Positions 47,794 to 58,234 of a DNA stretch of 64,000 bases are shown in pieces (within the stretch, counting starts at the first letter, position 1; each line of letters begins with the position of its first letter). The DNA lies in NCBI GenBank assembly GCA_016713585.1, contig JADJOV010000023.1:1-64000 (forward strand), read 5' to 3'. Origin of the DNA: Bdellovibrionales bacterium (lineage in GTDB: Bacteria; Bdellovibrionota; Bdellovibrionia; Bdellovibrionales; Bdellovibrionaceae). The translations under genes were made by a program, and so were the position numbers. The notes beneath the pieces are model-generated. The model did not search any database. It saw only the letters and a program-made list of their open reading frames with translations, and was not told where the DNA came from.

Positions 47794-50355
47794 TCACCTC
47801 GGACTCAATGAATATTTACCGCGAACTGCGGCCAACACCCTTTCCTGAACCCCCTGAATTTCACTCTCCTGCAAAGTGGCACTCTCGCCCTGCAGGCGCA
47901 TTGAGAAAGCCACCGACCTATACCCTGCTGGCAACTCCGGGCCCTGATAGACATCGAAAACTTCCACGCCCAAACATAAAGGTCCCGCAGCATCCTTCAT
48001 CGCTATTGCGACACTCTCTGCAGGCAAAAGAACCGGCATCAAAAACGCAAAATCTCTGTCGACCGCTGGGAATTTTGAAATTGAAAGAGTCCTCGGAGTC
48101 TGCCCTCTAGACAAAACCTGCCCCTTCGATAAACTCTGCGCCAAGTCGAGGCAAAACTCGAGTTCGATTTCCCCAACCGCCACTGGCTCACGAATTTTCT
48201 CTTCTTCGAGAATCTGCGGATGCAAGGTTCCAATAAATCCGACCTTATGACCACCGACACTGAGCTCTGCCCACTGACCAGCATGCAAAAACGAAGGCGC
48301 CTTTGAAAATTCCCCATTGTGCCACTGCAAATCCATCACCCCGAGCGCATTCAACAAATGGCTCAAGGCCGCTTTAACTTCAAAAACCTGGGGAGCCAAA
48401 GGCTTTTGATTCCAGACACTTTTAGAAAAACCCCAGGAGATCAAACCTAAACGCCATCGCTCAGTATATAGCTTCTCGGCACGGCCAGTAACAATTCCAG
48501 TGACAATTCCACTGGCAATTCCGCCATCCGTTTTTCCAAAGGTCATTCCGATTTCAAAAAGTCTGCCCGCTGAATTTCCACGATGACTATTTAATTTTGC
48601 ATTTTGAAAAAGTCCATTCACCAAGGATCCACGCAAAACATTCAAATCCTCATTCAATGGATTCAAAACCCGCACCCACTCTGGACTCATAGAAAGCCCC
48701 GTCGCCTTGAGCGCGCTCAGATCACCTAAGAAATTCTTTTCGTGGGATTCCTTGGCAAATGCAAAATTCCAGGCCTGACTGAAACCAACAGACCGGAGAA
48801 TCGAACCTATTTTCTTTCCACCCTCAAAGACTGGATCATGGCCCGTCGGAAGCTCTTGATTTGGCGGAAGCGTTTCTGGAATTTCAGAATAACCTCGCAA
48901 ACGGGCGTATTCCTCAACCAAGTCCATTTCTTGCTCAAGATCAAAGCGAAAGCTTGGAGCCTTCACCTCAATTATACTCTTCCCAGAAAGCACTCCGGAT
49001 GGAGTTTTGACCTCACAACCAAGGCGCTTGAAAAACCCTGCCGCCGTCGCCGCATCGGCAAGATAACCCATCCTCTGGCTAATCAAATCTGCCGTAATCG
49101 CAATCCACTTTCGCTCAGGCAATGTTCCAACAATATCAAAAGGAGCCTGAGTCGCCTCCCCTCCCGCAAGCTTCAGAATTAACTCAGTGGCTCGATCAAG
49201 AGCCAGACTGACTCCGCCCGCATCAACACCGCGAGAAAATCGATAAGAGGACTCAGTTTCAATCCCGTGGCCCCGCGCGGTTCTGCGCACGCTTTGCGAA
49301 ACAAAAAAAGCGCTCTCTAGAAAAATCGTTGTCGTTGTCTCCGAAACTCCTGAATTCTTGCCACCGATCGTCCCTGCCAGACAAAGGACTTTTTCTGGGT
49401 CTCGAATCGTAAGCTCGTCGCCTTTCAGCGTGAGCGTCGTCCCATCCAAGGAAACAAAAGATTCCCCTGCTCTCGCGCGATCAATCACTAAATGATGACC
49501 CTGAATCTGAGACGCATCAAAGGCATGCAATGGTTGACCTAACTCCATTAAAACAAAATTTGTTGTATCCACAATGTTATTTATTGAAGCTAAACCCACC
49601 GCCTCTAAACGTTTTCTGAGCCATTCAGGCGACGGCCCGACCTTCACCTGACGAATGAGTCGTCCCGTATAGCGAGGACACAAATCCTGAGCCTTCACCT
49701 CAACCTTAAAATGAGCGCTCGTCAACTCTGCGGCGGTCTGAAGCTCCGGTTGCACTGGTTTCAGTGGTCGACTCAAAAGTGCAGATAATTCTCGCGCTAA
49801 ACCATAGTGACTCAGGCAATCAGCTCTGTTTGGAGTGACCTTAAATTCAAAGATAACATCATCAAGACCTGCATACTCCACATAGGTCTTCCCGATTGGA
49901 GCATCTTCGGGAAAAATAATAATCCCCGTCGTCGATGGCGGCGATCCTTCAGCTTGCGTTGGAGTCACACCAAGCTCTTTGTAAGAACACAACATCCCAT
50001 GGGATTCCACCCCACGAATTTCAGACTTCTGAATTGCAAATCCCCCGGGAAGAACTGCCCCTGGAAGAGCTACCGCAACACGATCCCCGGTCTTGTGATT
50101 TTGGGCACCGCAGACGATCTGATGGACTTGACCTTCACCGGTCGTGACTCGGCATAGGGATAACTTATCTGCATTGGGGTGCTTTGACTTCTCAAGCACA
50201 CAACCAATATACACATGGTGCAGATCCTTCCCCTGCTTTTGCAAATCCTCAACTTCAAGACCTGCCCGAGTCAGAATTTCGCCCAACTCCTCTGGCTTGT
50301 TTAGGTAATCCGCGATCTCAATATATTCCGACAACCAACGTAAACTGATTTTCAT
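47794..50355 (-). CDS. pheT: Phenylalanine-tRNA ligase beta subunit
   Basis: An intact 853-residue beta subunit. Domains in order: EMAP-type tRNA-binding domain (residues 40-155, with HPNADKLSLCRV and GAQNHKTGDRVAVALPG), B3/B4 editing region (TPNRADCLSHYGLARELSAL), B5 and catalytic-like modules (HGIETESSYRFSRGVDAGG, MDLVEEYARLRGYSEIPETL), and the C-terminal anticodon-binding ferredoxin fold (FPAVDRDFAFLMP, LQGESATLQESEI). It pairs with PheS in the alpha2-beta2 enzyme that charges tRNA-Phe and hydrolyses mischarged Tyr. Its ATG overlaps the end of pheS by four bases. Confidence 0.95.
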   Translation of the reverse strand: MKISLRWLSEYIEIADYLNKPEELGEILTRAGLEVEDLQKQGKDLHHVYIGCVLEKSKHPNADKLSLCRVTTGEGQVHQIVCGAQNHKTGDRVAVALPGAVLPGGFAIQKSEIRGVESHGMLCSYKELGVTPTQAEGSPPSTTGIIIFPEDAPIGKTYVEYAGLDDVIFEFKVTPNRADCLSHYGLARELSALLSRPLKPVQPELQTAAELTSAHFKVEVKAQDLCPRYTGRLIRQVKVGPSPEWLRKRLEAVGLASINNIVDTTNFVLMELGQPLHAFDASQIQGHHLVIDRARAGESFVSLDGTTLTLKGDELTIRDPEKVLCLAGTIGGKNSGVSETTTTIFLESAFFVSQSVRRTARGHGIETESSYRFSRGVDAGGVSLALDRATELILKLAGGEATQAPFDIVGTLPERKWIAITADLISQRMGYLADAATAAGFFKRLGCEVKTPSGVLSGKSIIEVKAPSFRFDLEQEMDLVEEYARLRGYSEIPETLPPNQELPTGHDPVFEGGKKIGSILRSVGFSQAWNFAFAKESHEKNFLGDLSALKATGLSMSPEWVRVLNPLNEDLNVLRGSLVNGLFQNAKLNSHRGNSAGRLFEIGMTFGKTDGGIASGIVTGIVTGRAEKLYTERWRLGLISWGFSKSVWNQKPLAPQVFEVKAALSHLLNALGVMDLQWHNGEFSKAPSFLHAGQWAELSVGGHKVGFIGTLHPQILEEEKIREPVAVGEIELEFCLDLAQSLSKGQVLSRGQTPRTLSISKFPAVDRDFAFLMPVLLPAESVAIAMKDAAGPLCLGVEVFDVYQGPELPAGYRSVAFSMRLQGESATLQESEIQGVQERVLAAVRGKYSLSPR

Positions 50356-51377
50356 ATTTTAAACTGCCTTAGAAAGCGAACATCATTTTCTGGAAAATGT
50401 CTGATGTCGTCGATTCCATATTTAATTATCGCCATCCGCTCAATTCCAAAACCAAAGGCAAAACCTTGCCATTCCGGATAGCTCACTCGAGAGCCAAGGA
50501 GAACTTTGGGATTAATCAAGCCTGAGCCACCAATCTCGATCCAGCCACTTTGCTTACAGAGCGCGCAGCCCTTTCCAAGACAGATCGGGCAACTGCAATC
50601 GACTTCTGCCGAGGGCTCCGTGAATGGAAAGAAACTAGGTCGAAAACGAGTTTTCAATCCAGGACCAAAAAATTCACGGACAAAAAAACTAATCGAACCT
50701 TTGAGATCGGCCATCGAGACCTGTCGGTCCACACACATTCCCTCAATCTGGTGAAAATTAGGAAGATGGGAAATATCGCTATCGCAGCGAAAAACAGGCC
50801 CTGTTCCCAAAATCCTCAAGGGTGGTTTTTCTCGATCTAAGGAATGAATCTGAATCGGACTCGTATGGGTTCGAAGAACATGGGTAGGATCAACAAAGAA
50901 AGTATCTTGCATATCCCTCGCCGGATGATCCGCGGGAATATTGAGAGCCTCAAAATTATAGTAATCTTTTTCAATCATAGGCCCCGTGCGCAGGCTATAA
51001 CCCAGCCGGCTCATAATTTGGCAAATCTCTTCGGTCACCCTTTGAATGGGATGAATGGTGCCCGGTGCAGACAACGATCCTGGCAGAGACAAATCCAAAG
51101 CCTCAGCCTGGATTTTCTGGTTAATTTCCTGAGTTTTCAGTGTTTTTTCTCGAGCCAGATAGGCATCTTCAAACTCGGATTTGACCTCATTGACTTTTTT
51201 ACCAAAGAGAGGCCGTTCCTCTTTCGAAAGCCCAGCCATATCTTTCATAATTTCAGTGAGACGACCATTTTTTCCTGTAAACTCCACTTTGACCTGATAG
51301 AGATCTGCAGAATTTTGCGCTGCCTTTATTTTGGAAAAGGCCTGTTCTTTAAGATTTTCAATTTTTTGGTAAGACAT
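50352..51377 (-). CDS. pheS: Phenylalanine-tRNA ligase alpha subunit
   Basis: A 341-residue alpha subunit starting at ATG 51377. The N-terminal coiled coil (residues 1-90) binds tRNA. The class II catalytic core has HPIQRVTEEI, GTGPVFRCDSDISHLPNFHQ (motif 2 region), SAEVDCSCPICLGKGCALCK and FGFGIERMAIIKYGI (motif 3). The cysteine pairs in CPICLGKGCALC form a zinc-ribbon-like insertion seen in some bacterial PheS proteins. Co-translated with pheT. Confidence 0.95.
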   Translation of the reverse strand: MSYQKIENLKEQAFSKIKAAQNSADLYQVKVEFTGKNGRLTEIMKDMAGLSKEERPLFGKKVNEVKSEFEDAYLAREKTLKTQEINQKIQAEALDLSLPGSLSAPGTIHPIQRVTEEICQIMSRLGYSLRTGPMIEKDYYNFEALNIPADHPARDMQDTFFVDPTHVLRTHTSPIQIHSLDREKPPLRILGTGPVFRCDSDISHLPNFHQIEGMCVDRQVSMADLKGSISFFVREFFGPGLKTRFRPSFFPFTEPSAEVDCSCPICLGKGCALCKQSGWIEIGGSGLINPKVLLGSRVSYPEWQGFAFGFGIERMAIIKYGIDDIRHFPENDVRFLRQFKI

Positions 51378-51488
51378 GGAAAACAATATCCCCGAAACCT
51401 GAACTAATTTCAATGGATGTGAATTTTGACCTGACGTGACGAGGAAGTCTAGACAGTTCGCCCCAGAGGCGTTAAAGAAGTCCCTAAG

Positions 51489-52373
51489 ATGGCACAAAAA
51501 AACAGCACCAACACGAGTCCTTATAAGACCAGGCTAGCCGCCCGTGGAGCCTCGACAAATCCGAGGACAACCTTGGGTCGCCATGAACAGCCCGCGGCAA
51601 TCTATAGCATCGAAGAAGCCAATGACCGCCTGTTGGATATTTTCAAAAATCATAACTTTGACCTCGTGACCCACCAGGAACGACGGAAGCTGGCTCACTT
51701 CTATCAAATTCTAATGACCGAACAAAAGAAACTCAACCTGACTCGGCTTTTGAAGTTTCACGAAATTGCAATCAAACACTTTATAGACTCACTCTGGATT
51801 CTTAAATTCACTGAACTTAAGTTTCCGTTGTTGGACTTAGGCACCGGCCCAGGCTTCCCTGGTATTCCTCTGAAAATCAAATTTCCTGACGAAAAAATTA
51901 TTTTAGCTGAAGGCATACAGAAACGAGTGGAGTATCTCAAAATTGTCCGAGAACAGCTTCAGTTGAAAAACCTAGATATCATCGGACGAAACATCAACCC
52001 TGAATTTGTCTATCCAATCCAAGGAGCCATCACTCGGGCCGTTGAAGATATTTCCAACACCTTAAACAATGTGTCCAATTGCCTTCAGGTGGGTGGACGG
52101 GTTTATTTTATGAAAGGCCCCGGCGTTGACCCTGAAATTGAAGCCGCAAAAAAGATTTGGTCGAAATACTATAAACTAATTCAAAATACGATTTATCAAT
52201 TGCCACAAACCAGCCAAGACCGCAGGCTGGTTATCTACGAGAAAATCGCTAACCTCCCGCTCACAGATACGACAGATACGGCAGAGACAGAGCCAACAAA
52301 TACGACAGAGACAGAGACAGAGACTGAGGATGATAAGCCTGACCAGGAATCATTTGGAACCCCAAGAAAATGA
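51489..52373 (+). CDS. rsmG: 16S rRNA m7G527 methyltransferase RsmG
   Basis: The SAM-binding core LLDLGTGPGFPGIPLKIKF is diagnostic for RsmG, as are EQKKLNLTRL before it and ITRAVEDISN after it. The enzyme methylates N7 of G527 in 16S rRNA. The protein has an N-terminal extension of about 35 residues and a low-complexity C-terminal tail of TDT/TET repeats encoded by imperfect 6-base units (52262-52330); both lie outside the catalytic fold. The TGA stop overlaps the ATG of the next methyltransferase gene. Its start faces away from pheS, so the two probably share a divergent promoter region. Confidence 0.88.
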   Translation: MAQKNSTNTSPYKTRLAARGASTNPRTTLGRHEQPAAIYSIEEANDRLLDIFKNHNFDLVTHQERRKLAHFYQILMTEQKKLNLTRLLKFHEIAIKHFIDSLWILKFTELKFPLLDLGTGPGFPGIPLKIKFPDEKIILAEGIQKRVEYLKIVREQLQLKNLDIIGRNINPEFVYPIQGAITRAVEDISNTLNNVSNCLQVGGRVYFMKGPGVDPEIEAAKKIWSKYYKLIQNTIYQLPQTSQDRRLVIYEKIANLPLTDTTDTAETEPTNTTETETETEDDKPDQESFGTPRK

Positions 52374-53128
52374 ACAAGGTGATCTCCTCAGCCAGCAACG
52401 AAAACTACAAAATATTGAATGCACTCTCGAGTTCGGCTGGAATCAAGAAACACTCCTGCTTTTTAGTGATGGGCCAAGACATCATTCGCGAAGCCCTCGA
52501 GCTTGGCACCTTAGACTCTCGTATTCTCGCAGAAGTTCGAACTGAAGCTCACCAACCCCTGAGCAACGCCTTCCCCCAATGGATTCTCACTCCTACACTC
52601 TTTAAAGACGTGGACGTCCTCGGAACTAAATACAATTTATTGCTTGTTCAAGAAAAGCAAATTCCCACTTTTGAACCCATATCCAAGCCCCTTGGTTTGG
52701 AGCTTATTGTCCCTCTAGGAGATCCTAACAATTTGGGATCCCTCGCTCGCTCTGCCTGGGCCTTTGGTATTTCAAAAATGATCCTAACCTCTGAGGCTGT
52801 CCATCCCTTCCACCCGAAAGTTATCAAGTCTTCAGCCGGAACGATCCTAAAAATGAATCTCGTTAAAGCCTCGTCACTTCAAACCCTTGGGGATTTTCCT
52901 TTTTGGGCCCTTGATATGAAGGGCCAGGACCTCTCTCAGGTCAAGTTCCCAAAGGACCTTCGTCTCTTAGTCGGCGAAGAGGGGTCCGGCCTTGGGCCAC
53001 TGAGGGCCTCCCAAGCCATCACCCAAATGCTTAAGATTCCGACTCAAGGGGTTGAGTCCCTCAACGCCACTGTCGCCGCCTCTCTGGCCCTCTATGAATA
53101 TCGTCGTCAATTAGGGTCCTATCGATAG
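52370..53128 (+). CDS. SpoU/TrmH-family RNA 2'-O-methyltransferase
   Basis: The three SpoU knot motifs are present: LGDPNNLGSLARSAWAFG (motif 1), RLLVGEEGSGLG (motif 2) and IPTQGVESLNATVAASLALY (motif 3), which bind SAM in a trefoil knot. An N-terminal substrate-binding domain (residues 1-105) is of the RlmB/TsnR type. It probably methylates a ribose in 23S rRNA or tRNA; the exact nucleotide cannot be told. Its start overlaps the rsmG stop, so the two rRNA modifiers form one operon. Confidence 0.85.
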   Translation: MNKVISSASNENYKILNALSSSAGIKKHSCFLVMGQDIIREALELGTLDSRILAEVRTEAHQPLSNAFPQWILTPTLFKDVDVLGTKYNLLLVQEKQIPTFEPISKPLGLELIVPLGDPNNLGSLARSAWAFGISKMILTSEAVHPFHPKVIKSSAGTILKMNLVKASSLQTLGDFPFWALDMKGQDLSQVKFPKDLRLLVGEEGSGLGPLRASQAITQMLKIPTQGVESLNATVAASLALYEYRRQLGSYR

Positions 53129-53156
53129 GTTGGGCCATTTATTATTGCGCGGGTCC

Positions 53157-53883
53157 TTAAGGGTGACGAACACCTGAAGTCTTTTCGGAGGTTTTTGCTG
53201 CTTGCTCTTTAACCCAGTCCCGAAATGATTGATTGATGTCCTTAATTCGACAAATATTTTCCAAGTAATTTTCCATTTTTCGTCGGACACTAATTCGAAG
53301 CAAATTTCTAAAATCACAACGACTTGCAATCATCTCTATCAATGCCTGAGAGGCTGCATAGCGATTTGCCACTTCTTCTTCCGACCCTCGCACGGGATGA
53401 CTCAGCAAGGTCACATCGTCAGGGAGCGGATGCTTCATCATTTTAACATAGTCAACCTTGCCAAATTGGGCCACATAATTAGCGACACCCTCCTCGAGCC
53501 ATTGAGGAATAGCTCCCTTGTATTTTTGAGCGGACGAAACATGGAGCCAGCTCGTGGGCAAAGACTCTGTCAAAATTACTTTCATTTACCTTTGGCCCCA
53601 AAAGAATTCGGTTTCTTGATTGCTGAGAAACCGCCACAGGAAAAGGCCCCAGTGAGTGGGCCCCCTCAAATTCGGCCTGACTCGAAAACCACTGGACTTC
53701 CACTCGCCGCACACTCCAATCCATCATTCGTGTAACACTCTCAGATACACGATTGACACGACTTAAATTGAGCCACTTTGGAGCATTGGTAAAACGAGCC
53801 GAATTGGTCAAAAGCTCCCCGGGGTATGCCGTGACGCTCGCAAATAATCCCACCGTCAAACCTGCAACTAAAAATCTAATCAT
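53157..53883 (-). CDS. Exported HExxH zinc peptidase, frameshifted
   Basis: The signal peptide (MIRFLVAGLTVGLFASVTAY) is followed by a strand-rich region and DRVFAHELA. The frame then breaks near 53558. Deleting one C of the CC in GGCTCCATG restores HELAH, a proper HExxH motif, and continues into SSAQKYKGAIPQWLEEGVAN, whose E-x-x-A glutamate is the likely third zinc ligand. This is the pattern of MA-clan (gluzincin) peptidase-like proteins. Length when bridged is about 240 residues. The signal peptide places it in the periplasm. Substrate unknown. Confidence 0.65.
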
Positions 53884-54039
53884 TTCAGGTCCCCTCGCTA
53901 GCTATCACCGTACTTCAAACCCTTTTTTAGCATGAGTTGCCAGCAATAGGCACCCTAGACCCAGCCTTAGATCGAGAGTTTCTTAATTCTAAAATGGCCC
54001 CATTATGTTTTCAAACACCGAGACCGAAACAAAAACTGC

Positions 54040-55404
54040 ATGGAACACAGCATAGAACACAAACATAAAATCCGCGTTGCCTTGCTGGCCGAAAACTATC
54101 AACGAACTTTTACTGCGTCGGTCGCTTTCTTGCTCCTAAATATGACCCTGATGACTTACAATTTCGAATCTTCGATCGTTCGAAAGCCCATGGTCATTTT
54201 CGGTGCATTAATCGCTGGAATTGCCCTTGTCCGCGGAACTATTGCGTATCTTGGGCTCAATAAGAAAATCAGTCAACACACTGGACTCCCCTATATTCAC
54301 TTTTTAACAGTGGTGAGTTCATTGTTGTGGGGTGGAGCATTCTCACTCGAAGCCTTGCATGCCAGCGCTGATGGATTGCAGGAAATGGTTCCATTGATGC
54401 TCATGCTCGGCCTGGCCTCTGCCGCACCGACTTCCCTCATTGCAATGCCAAGACTACAAACTCTTTTCTTTACTGCGGTGTTGCTTGGCCCAGCAAGTTC
54501 ATATTTCTATCGGATATCCGCAGGCACTCTTCCCGGTCAATTATCGGTGTTGCCGGTTCTATTGCTCTTGGCCTTCTTTTATTTTATGTCTGCTAGCCGG
54601 AATGTGCGAAAGATGCTTATTTTGAATATCAAAAACACTTTTAAACTCCAGTCCGAAAAAGATAAACTCAAATCAAATGCTGAGGTCCGTCTTCGCCAAG
54701 CCGAAAAACTCTCGTCGCTTGGCGAGATGGCCGGTGGAATTGCCCATGAAATCAACAGTCCCCTAACTTTGATTCAAGGCTATTGCTGTCAAATGCAAAA
54801 ACTCCTTAGCCAAGAACCCATCAATCAGACTCGCGCAAATGAAGTCATCAGCAAAATCGAAAACACCACAGTTCGAATTAGTAAAATCGTTCGTGGTCTC
54901 AAAAATCTATCTAGAGATGGCAGCGCAGATCCCTTTGAACTCGGCAGCATTAACGAGCTTATCCAGGACACCTTGAGCTTTTGCAATGATCGAATTCGAG
55001 CCCAGGGAATCACCCTTACCTATAGCCCCCCAACTCAAGATCTTTTCTTTGAGGGGCGGGCCACTGAACTATCTCAGGTGGTCCTGAATATCCTCAATAA
55101 TGCTGTGGATGCCATTGAAAAATTCGATGATAAGTGGATCAATATCTCAATAGAAGATAAAAATCCTTGGATAGAAATCCGTTTGCTTGACTGCGGCCCT
55201 GGAATTCCCCCTCACGTCGTCAGCAAGCTCTTTGAACCATTCTTTACGACTAAAGGGATTGGCAAAGGGACTGGCTTGGGCCTTAGCATCTCAGCCACAA
55301 TAATCAAGAATCACCATGGACAACTGAGCCTCGATACCGAGAGCAAAAATACTTGTTTTGTCATTCGTCTTCCAAAAAAAGAACCTCAATCCGTCGCAGC
55401 CTAG
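54040..55404 (+). CDS. Membrane sensor histidine kinase
   Basis: An intact 454-residue kinase. The N-terminal 200 residues hold six hydrophobic segments (for example VAFLLLNMTLMTYNF, VMIFGALIAGIAL-like and LSVLPVLLLLAFFYFM), so the sensor lies in the membrane. A coiled coil (residues 205-225) leads into the H-box GEMAGGIAHEINSPLTLIQG, N-box VVLNILNNAVDAIEKF, G1 LLDCGPGIPPHV and G2 GKGTGLGLSISATII. No receiver or DNA-binding domain is fused and no regulator gene is adjacent, so the partner lies elsewhere. Confidence 0.88.
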   Translation: MEHSIEHKHKIRVALLAENYQRTFTASVAFLLLNMTLMTYNFESSIVRKPMVIFGALIAGIALVRGTIAYLGLNKKISQHTGLPYIHFLTVVSSLLWGGAFSLEALHASADGLQEMVPLMLMLGLASAAPTSLIAMPRLQTLFFTAVLLGPASSYFYRISAGTLPGQLSVLPVLLLLAFFYFMSASRNVRKMLILNIKNTFKLQSEKDKLKSNAEVRLRQAEKLSSLGEMAGGIAHEINSPLTLIQGYCCQMQKLLSQEPINQTRANEVISKIENTTVRISKIVRGLKNLSRDGSADPFELGSINELIQDTLSFCNDRIRAQGITLTYSPPTQDLFFEGRATELSQVVLNILNNAVDAIEKFDDKWINISIEDKNPWIEIRLLDCGPGIPPHVVSKLFEPFFTTKGIGKGTGLGLSISATIIKNHHGQLSLDTESKNTCFVIRLPKKEPQSVAA

Positions 55405-55444
55405 TCCTGTTTCGCCCAAAGTTCCCTTCGATATCGCATAACAT

Positions 55445-56362
55445 TCAGACAGGACAGGCAATTATTTTCGCACTCATAGACTCGGGCCAGGGCGCCGGCC
55501 ACAGGCTTAAGATGAATCCTCCACCACCCGACCCCGTCGGTTTGACAGCGACAGCCCCCGCCTCCCGAATCTCGCTCATCAAATCTTGGGCTCGCTGGGT
55601 CACAAGGCCCCACTGTTCGAAACAATTCCCAGCGAGGTTGATTCCGCTAGCCAACCTCTCAAATCCATCTCGTTGTGAAGCGAGCAAGCCGCTCTCGCAA
55701 AGGCGAACGGCCTCCCCCATCTGCTGATCAAGTTGCATTCCAAGCTCTGGAGCACTCTGATGCAAATCTTTCACTTGTCTTACACAGTCGTATGTCATTC
55801 CTTTTTGGCCGGTATCTGTGAGTCCCCAAATTGGTTCCCAATTTGGCTTGAGCGGCGTGGATATGCCGTTTCTCTCATAATGCAATCCCTGTTCAGAGAG
55901 GACGACAGCGACATCAACGCCACTGGACTCTCCATGAAAAATATTTTCTAGGTTGCGTGCAAATGCTGGCTCCTGCTCCTGACTGATTAAGCCTGAAGTT
56001 CGAAACCAATGGGTCACGGCCACACAAAGGGAGGCCGAAGCGCCAAGACCTGAACCCACCGGAATATCGCTCTCAAAATAAATACGGCCGGAAATCTTCT
56101 GAATTGAAAAATCGGCAAGTGTACAAGCTTTCTCAAGCAAGGACCAAAACAAGACCCGAAATTCTGGCCCAAAACCTTCACCCATTGCCAGCTCCAAACC
56201 AGAACTCTGCGGTTCAAAAACCATTCGCAAAGACTTTGATTTGAGCGGAAAAACAAGAGCCGGAAAACCGCGCAGGACCGAATGTTCACCCGCCAAAATC
56301 CATTTCCCCGTCGTCCTCGTCTCAAATCGATTCTTCAAAGATTCCCCCAAATTTTGGTCCAC
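55445..56362 (-). CDS. Mevalonate kinase
   Basis: A GHMP kinase with GKWILAGEHSVLRGFPALVF (motif 1), SDIPVGSGLGASASLCVAVT (ATP-binding motif 2) and VKPTGSGGGGFILSLW (motif 3). SGVDVAVVLSEQG matches the S-x-x-D segment of mevalonate kinases that carries the catalytic Asp. It converts mevalonate to 5-phosphomevalonate. At 305 residues it is full length. It is the last gene of the mevalonate operon and starts 28 bases inside the end of the decarboxylase gene. Confidence 0.85.
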   Translation of the reverse strand: MDQNLGESLKNRFETRTTGKWILAGEHSVLRGFPALVFPLKSKSLRMVFEPQSSGLELAMGEGFGPEFRVLFWSLLEKACTLADFSIQKISGRIYFESDIPVGSGLGASASLCVAVTHWFRTSGLISQEQEPAFARNLENIFHGESSGVDVAVVLSEQGLHYERNGISTPLKPNWEPIWGLTDTGQKGMTYDCVRQVKDLHQSAPELGMQLDQQMGEAVRLCESGLLASQRDGFERLASGINLAGNCFEQWGLVTQRAQDLMSEIREAGAVAVKPTGSGGGGFILSLWPAPWPESMSAKIIACPV

Positions 56363-57338
56363 TGTGAATAATCCCGATAGAGCGATTGGGCGATATCTCG
56401 CTGATCAGGCCGCCACAAGACATGCACACTGCTGCCAGCGTCCATGGTCACAATCGGACCATCTCCTCGAGTCTCCCAAAGGGATTTCAACTCAGATAAA
56501 ATCCTCTCAGAGGCTGGCGTTCTGTAACCAAAAGGCTCAGGACAGGTCTCGAAAAGTTCATGCATATCAATAAATTCATCCCAACAGATTTCGAAAGCAC
56601 TTTTCCAATTGTTGGTTTTCAGACTCTCCAAGAGCTGCTGAAGCCTGAGCTCGGCTCTCGCCGATCTTCCCATGAAGCGTGGACTTTGAAGAACTCGCAC
56701 ATGGGCCTCAGAAGAAGAAACTTTTTTGGTGAGATATCCGGAACAATTACAAAATGCAGTAAATTCTTAATTGGAAGGTCAAGACCACAGGCCCCTTCGT
56801 CTTTCCAGAGTGCCCAGGGACTAAAAAATGACCGACAAGAAGAACCCGATCCTTTTTGAGAAAGCTTTGAAAGATATTCCAAATCACTCCCAGAAATGTT
56901 CTTGTCGTGTGACTCGTCACTTGAGAGCTGGCCCGCGGCCAGGGACCCCCTGTGTCCGAACTTTTGCCAGGCCGCCAAGGTGAGGGCTGCGAAGCTCGAT
57001 GCAGAACTTGCAATCCCTGCGTCTGCCGGAAAATTATTTGCAGAATAAACATGAAAAAACTGGTCTGACACTCCCCAAACATCCTTCAGCCAGACCAAAT
57101 GACCCAAAAACTTTTTTTGTCCTCGTTCACTCATAACAAATGAATGAAAACCATTGCCTGCCAACGGGCTCCATGAATCAGTTCCATGAGGCGATTGTTC
57201 AAGTTTAACAAAGGTTCTTAAATTATCCAGCGTATATGAAACAGAGGCATTGGTCGGTCGATTGCCTCCAGACAAACTCTTGCCCATATACTTGATCAAA
57301 GCAATATTTGAAGGAGCCGAAACTAAAGCGTCTTCCAT
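56335..57338 (-). CDS. mvaD: Diphosphomevalonate decarboxylase (frameshift in A-run)
   Basis: Starts SAPSNIALIKYMGK, the family N-terminus, followed by SVSYTLDNLRTF and NNFPADAGIASSASSFAALT (ATP-binding). The frame breaks near 56726: in ISPKK the six A's followed by GTTTC would read KKVSSSEAHVRVLQSP, as in other decarboxylases, if one more A were present. The C-terminal part includes DEFIDMHELF and GPIVTMDAGSSVHVLW, whose Asp and Asn/Gly-Ser-Ser elements are conserved. The enzyme makes isopentenyl diphosphate from mevalonate diphosphate. Loss would be serious in an organism depending on this pathway, so a sequence error is likely. Confidence 0.85.
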
Positions 57339-58217
57339 TGAATTCCTTGTGATATGTCGACTCGCGAAAAAGAATTGAGGATTTTAAGCCCAAACTTCCC
57401 GATCCGCCAGTCTTTGAGAAAACCATCCCGTTCTTGAGACTCTAGAAATACTAAAATCACATCTGCCCCAAGGGCTCCACACCCCTTGACCGCGAGCACG
57501 CGTTGATCTTCTCGTAAAATCTTTAAAGACTCTAAAAGTCTGACCATGAACCCATCCTCGTTTCACAAACTCTTCGGCCCATTCCCTGATGCCGTTTAAA
57601 AATTCAACCCTATTCGGCTCTCGAAGAGCCCCTTCAATTCGAGACAGAATCATCGACAAAGACTCCTCACTAAAATCAGAAAGGGTCTTGAGGTGCTCGT
57701 GGGTTGGAATCTTCGTTCCAGTCGAAAAGGCTACAAAATCTAAATCCGGAAATGGCCATGGCAACTGCTCTAAGACTCCCCGTGTTCTGGAACCAAACAC
57801 CAAACCACCCCGAGACTGAGCCAACACATCAGCGCCACTCGGAGCCCAACCTTGACCATCCCACGAATTATTATGATACACTTCCATGAGAGGCGACAAA
57901 GCTAGATGAAATTCGTTTCGCAAAAAATAAACTAATAAAAACTGAGCACTCGAGGCACCAAATCCCCCTCGGCCCATATAAGGATCTAAAAATTTGAGTT
58001 CTAGCTTTTTAAAAAAATCTCGGTTTTTCTCAATATACCGGTCGGCTGGTGATCCCCTGGGAATACCTGGTCTCTCTGTTTGAACTTCCAGGCTGGATTG
58101 TTTTCGAACGACAAGTTCGAAACGAGGCTCCACGCAAAGAGCGAGGGAGCCTCCACCCTTGAGGGCTAGGTATTCTCCAGCTAAAAATATTTTCCCAGGA
58201 CAACTCAGCTTAAACAT
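57323..58217 (-). CDS. Phosphomevalonate kinase-like GHMP kinase (frameshift)
   Basis: The N-terminus has FKLSCPGKIFLAGEYLALKG (GHMP motif 1) and GRGGFGASSAQFLLVYFLRN (motif 2, G-x-G-x-S-S-A), and SWDGQGWAPSGADVLAQSRG fits phosphomevalonate kinases. A frameshift near 57550 joins EEFVKRGWV to MVRLLESLKILREDQRVLAV, after which GCGALGADVILVF corresponds to motif 3. About 298 residues when bridged. It phosphorylates 5-phosphomevalonate. It sits between the HMG-CoA reductase and decarboxylase genes with 15 bases of overlap with the latter. Confidence 0.8.
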
Positions 58218-58234
58218 ACTATTCCAACTGAAGT

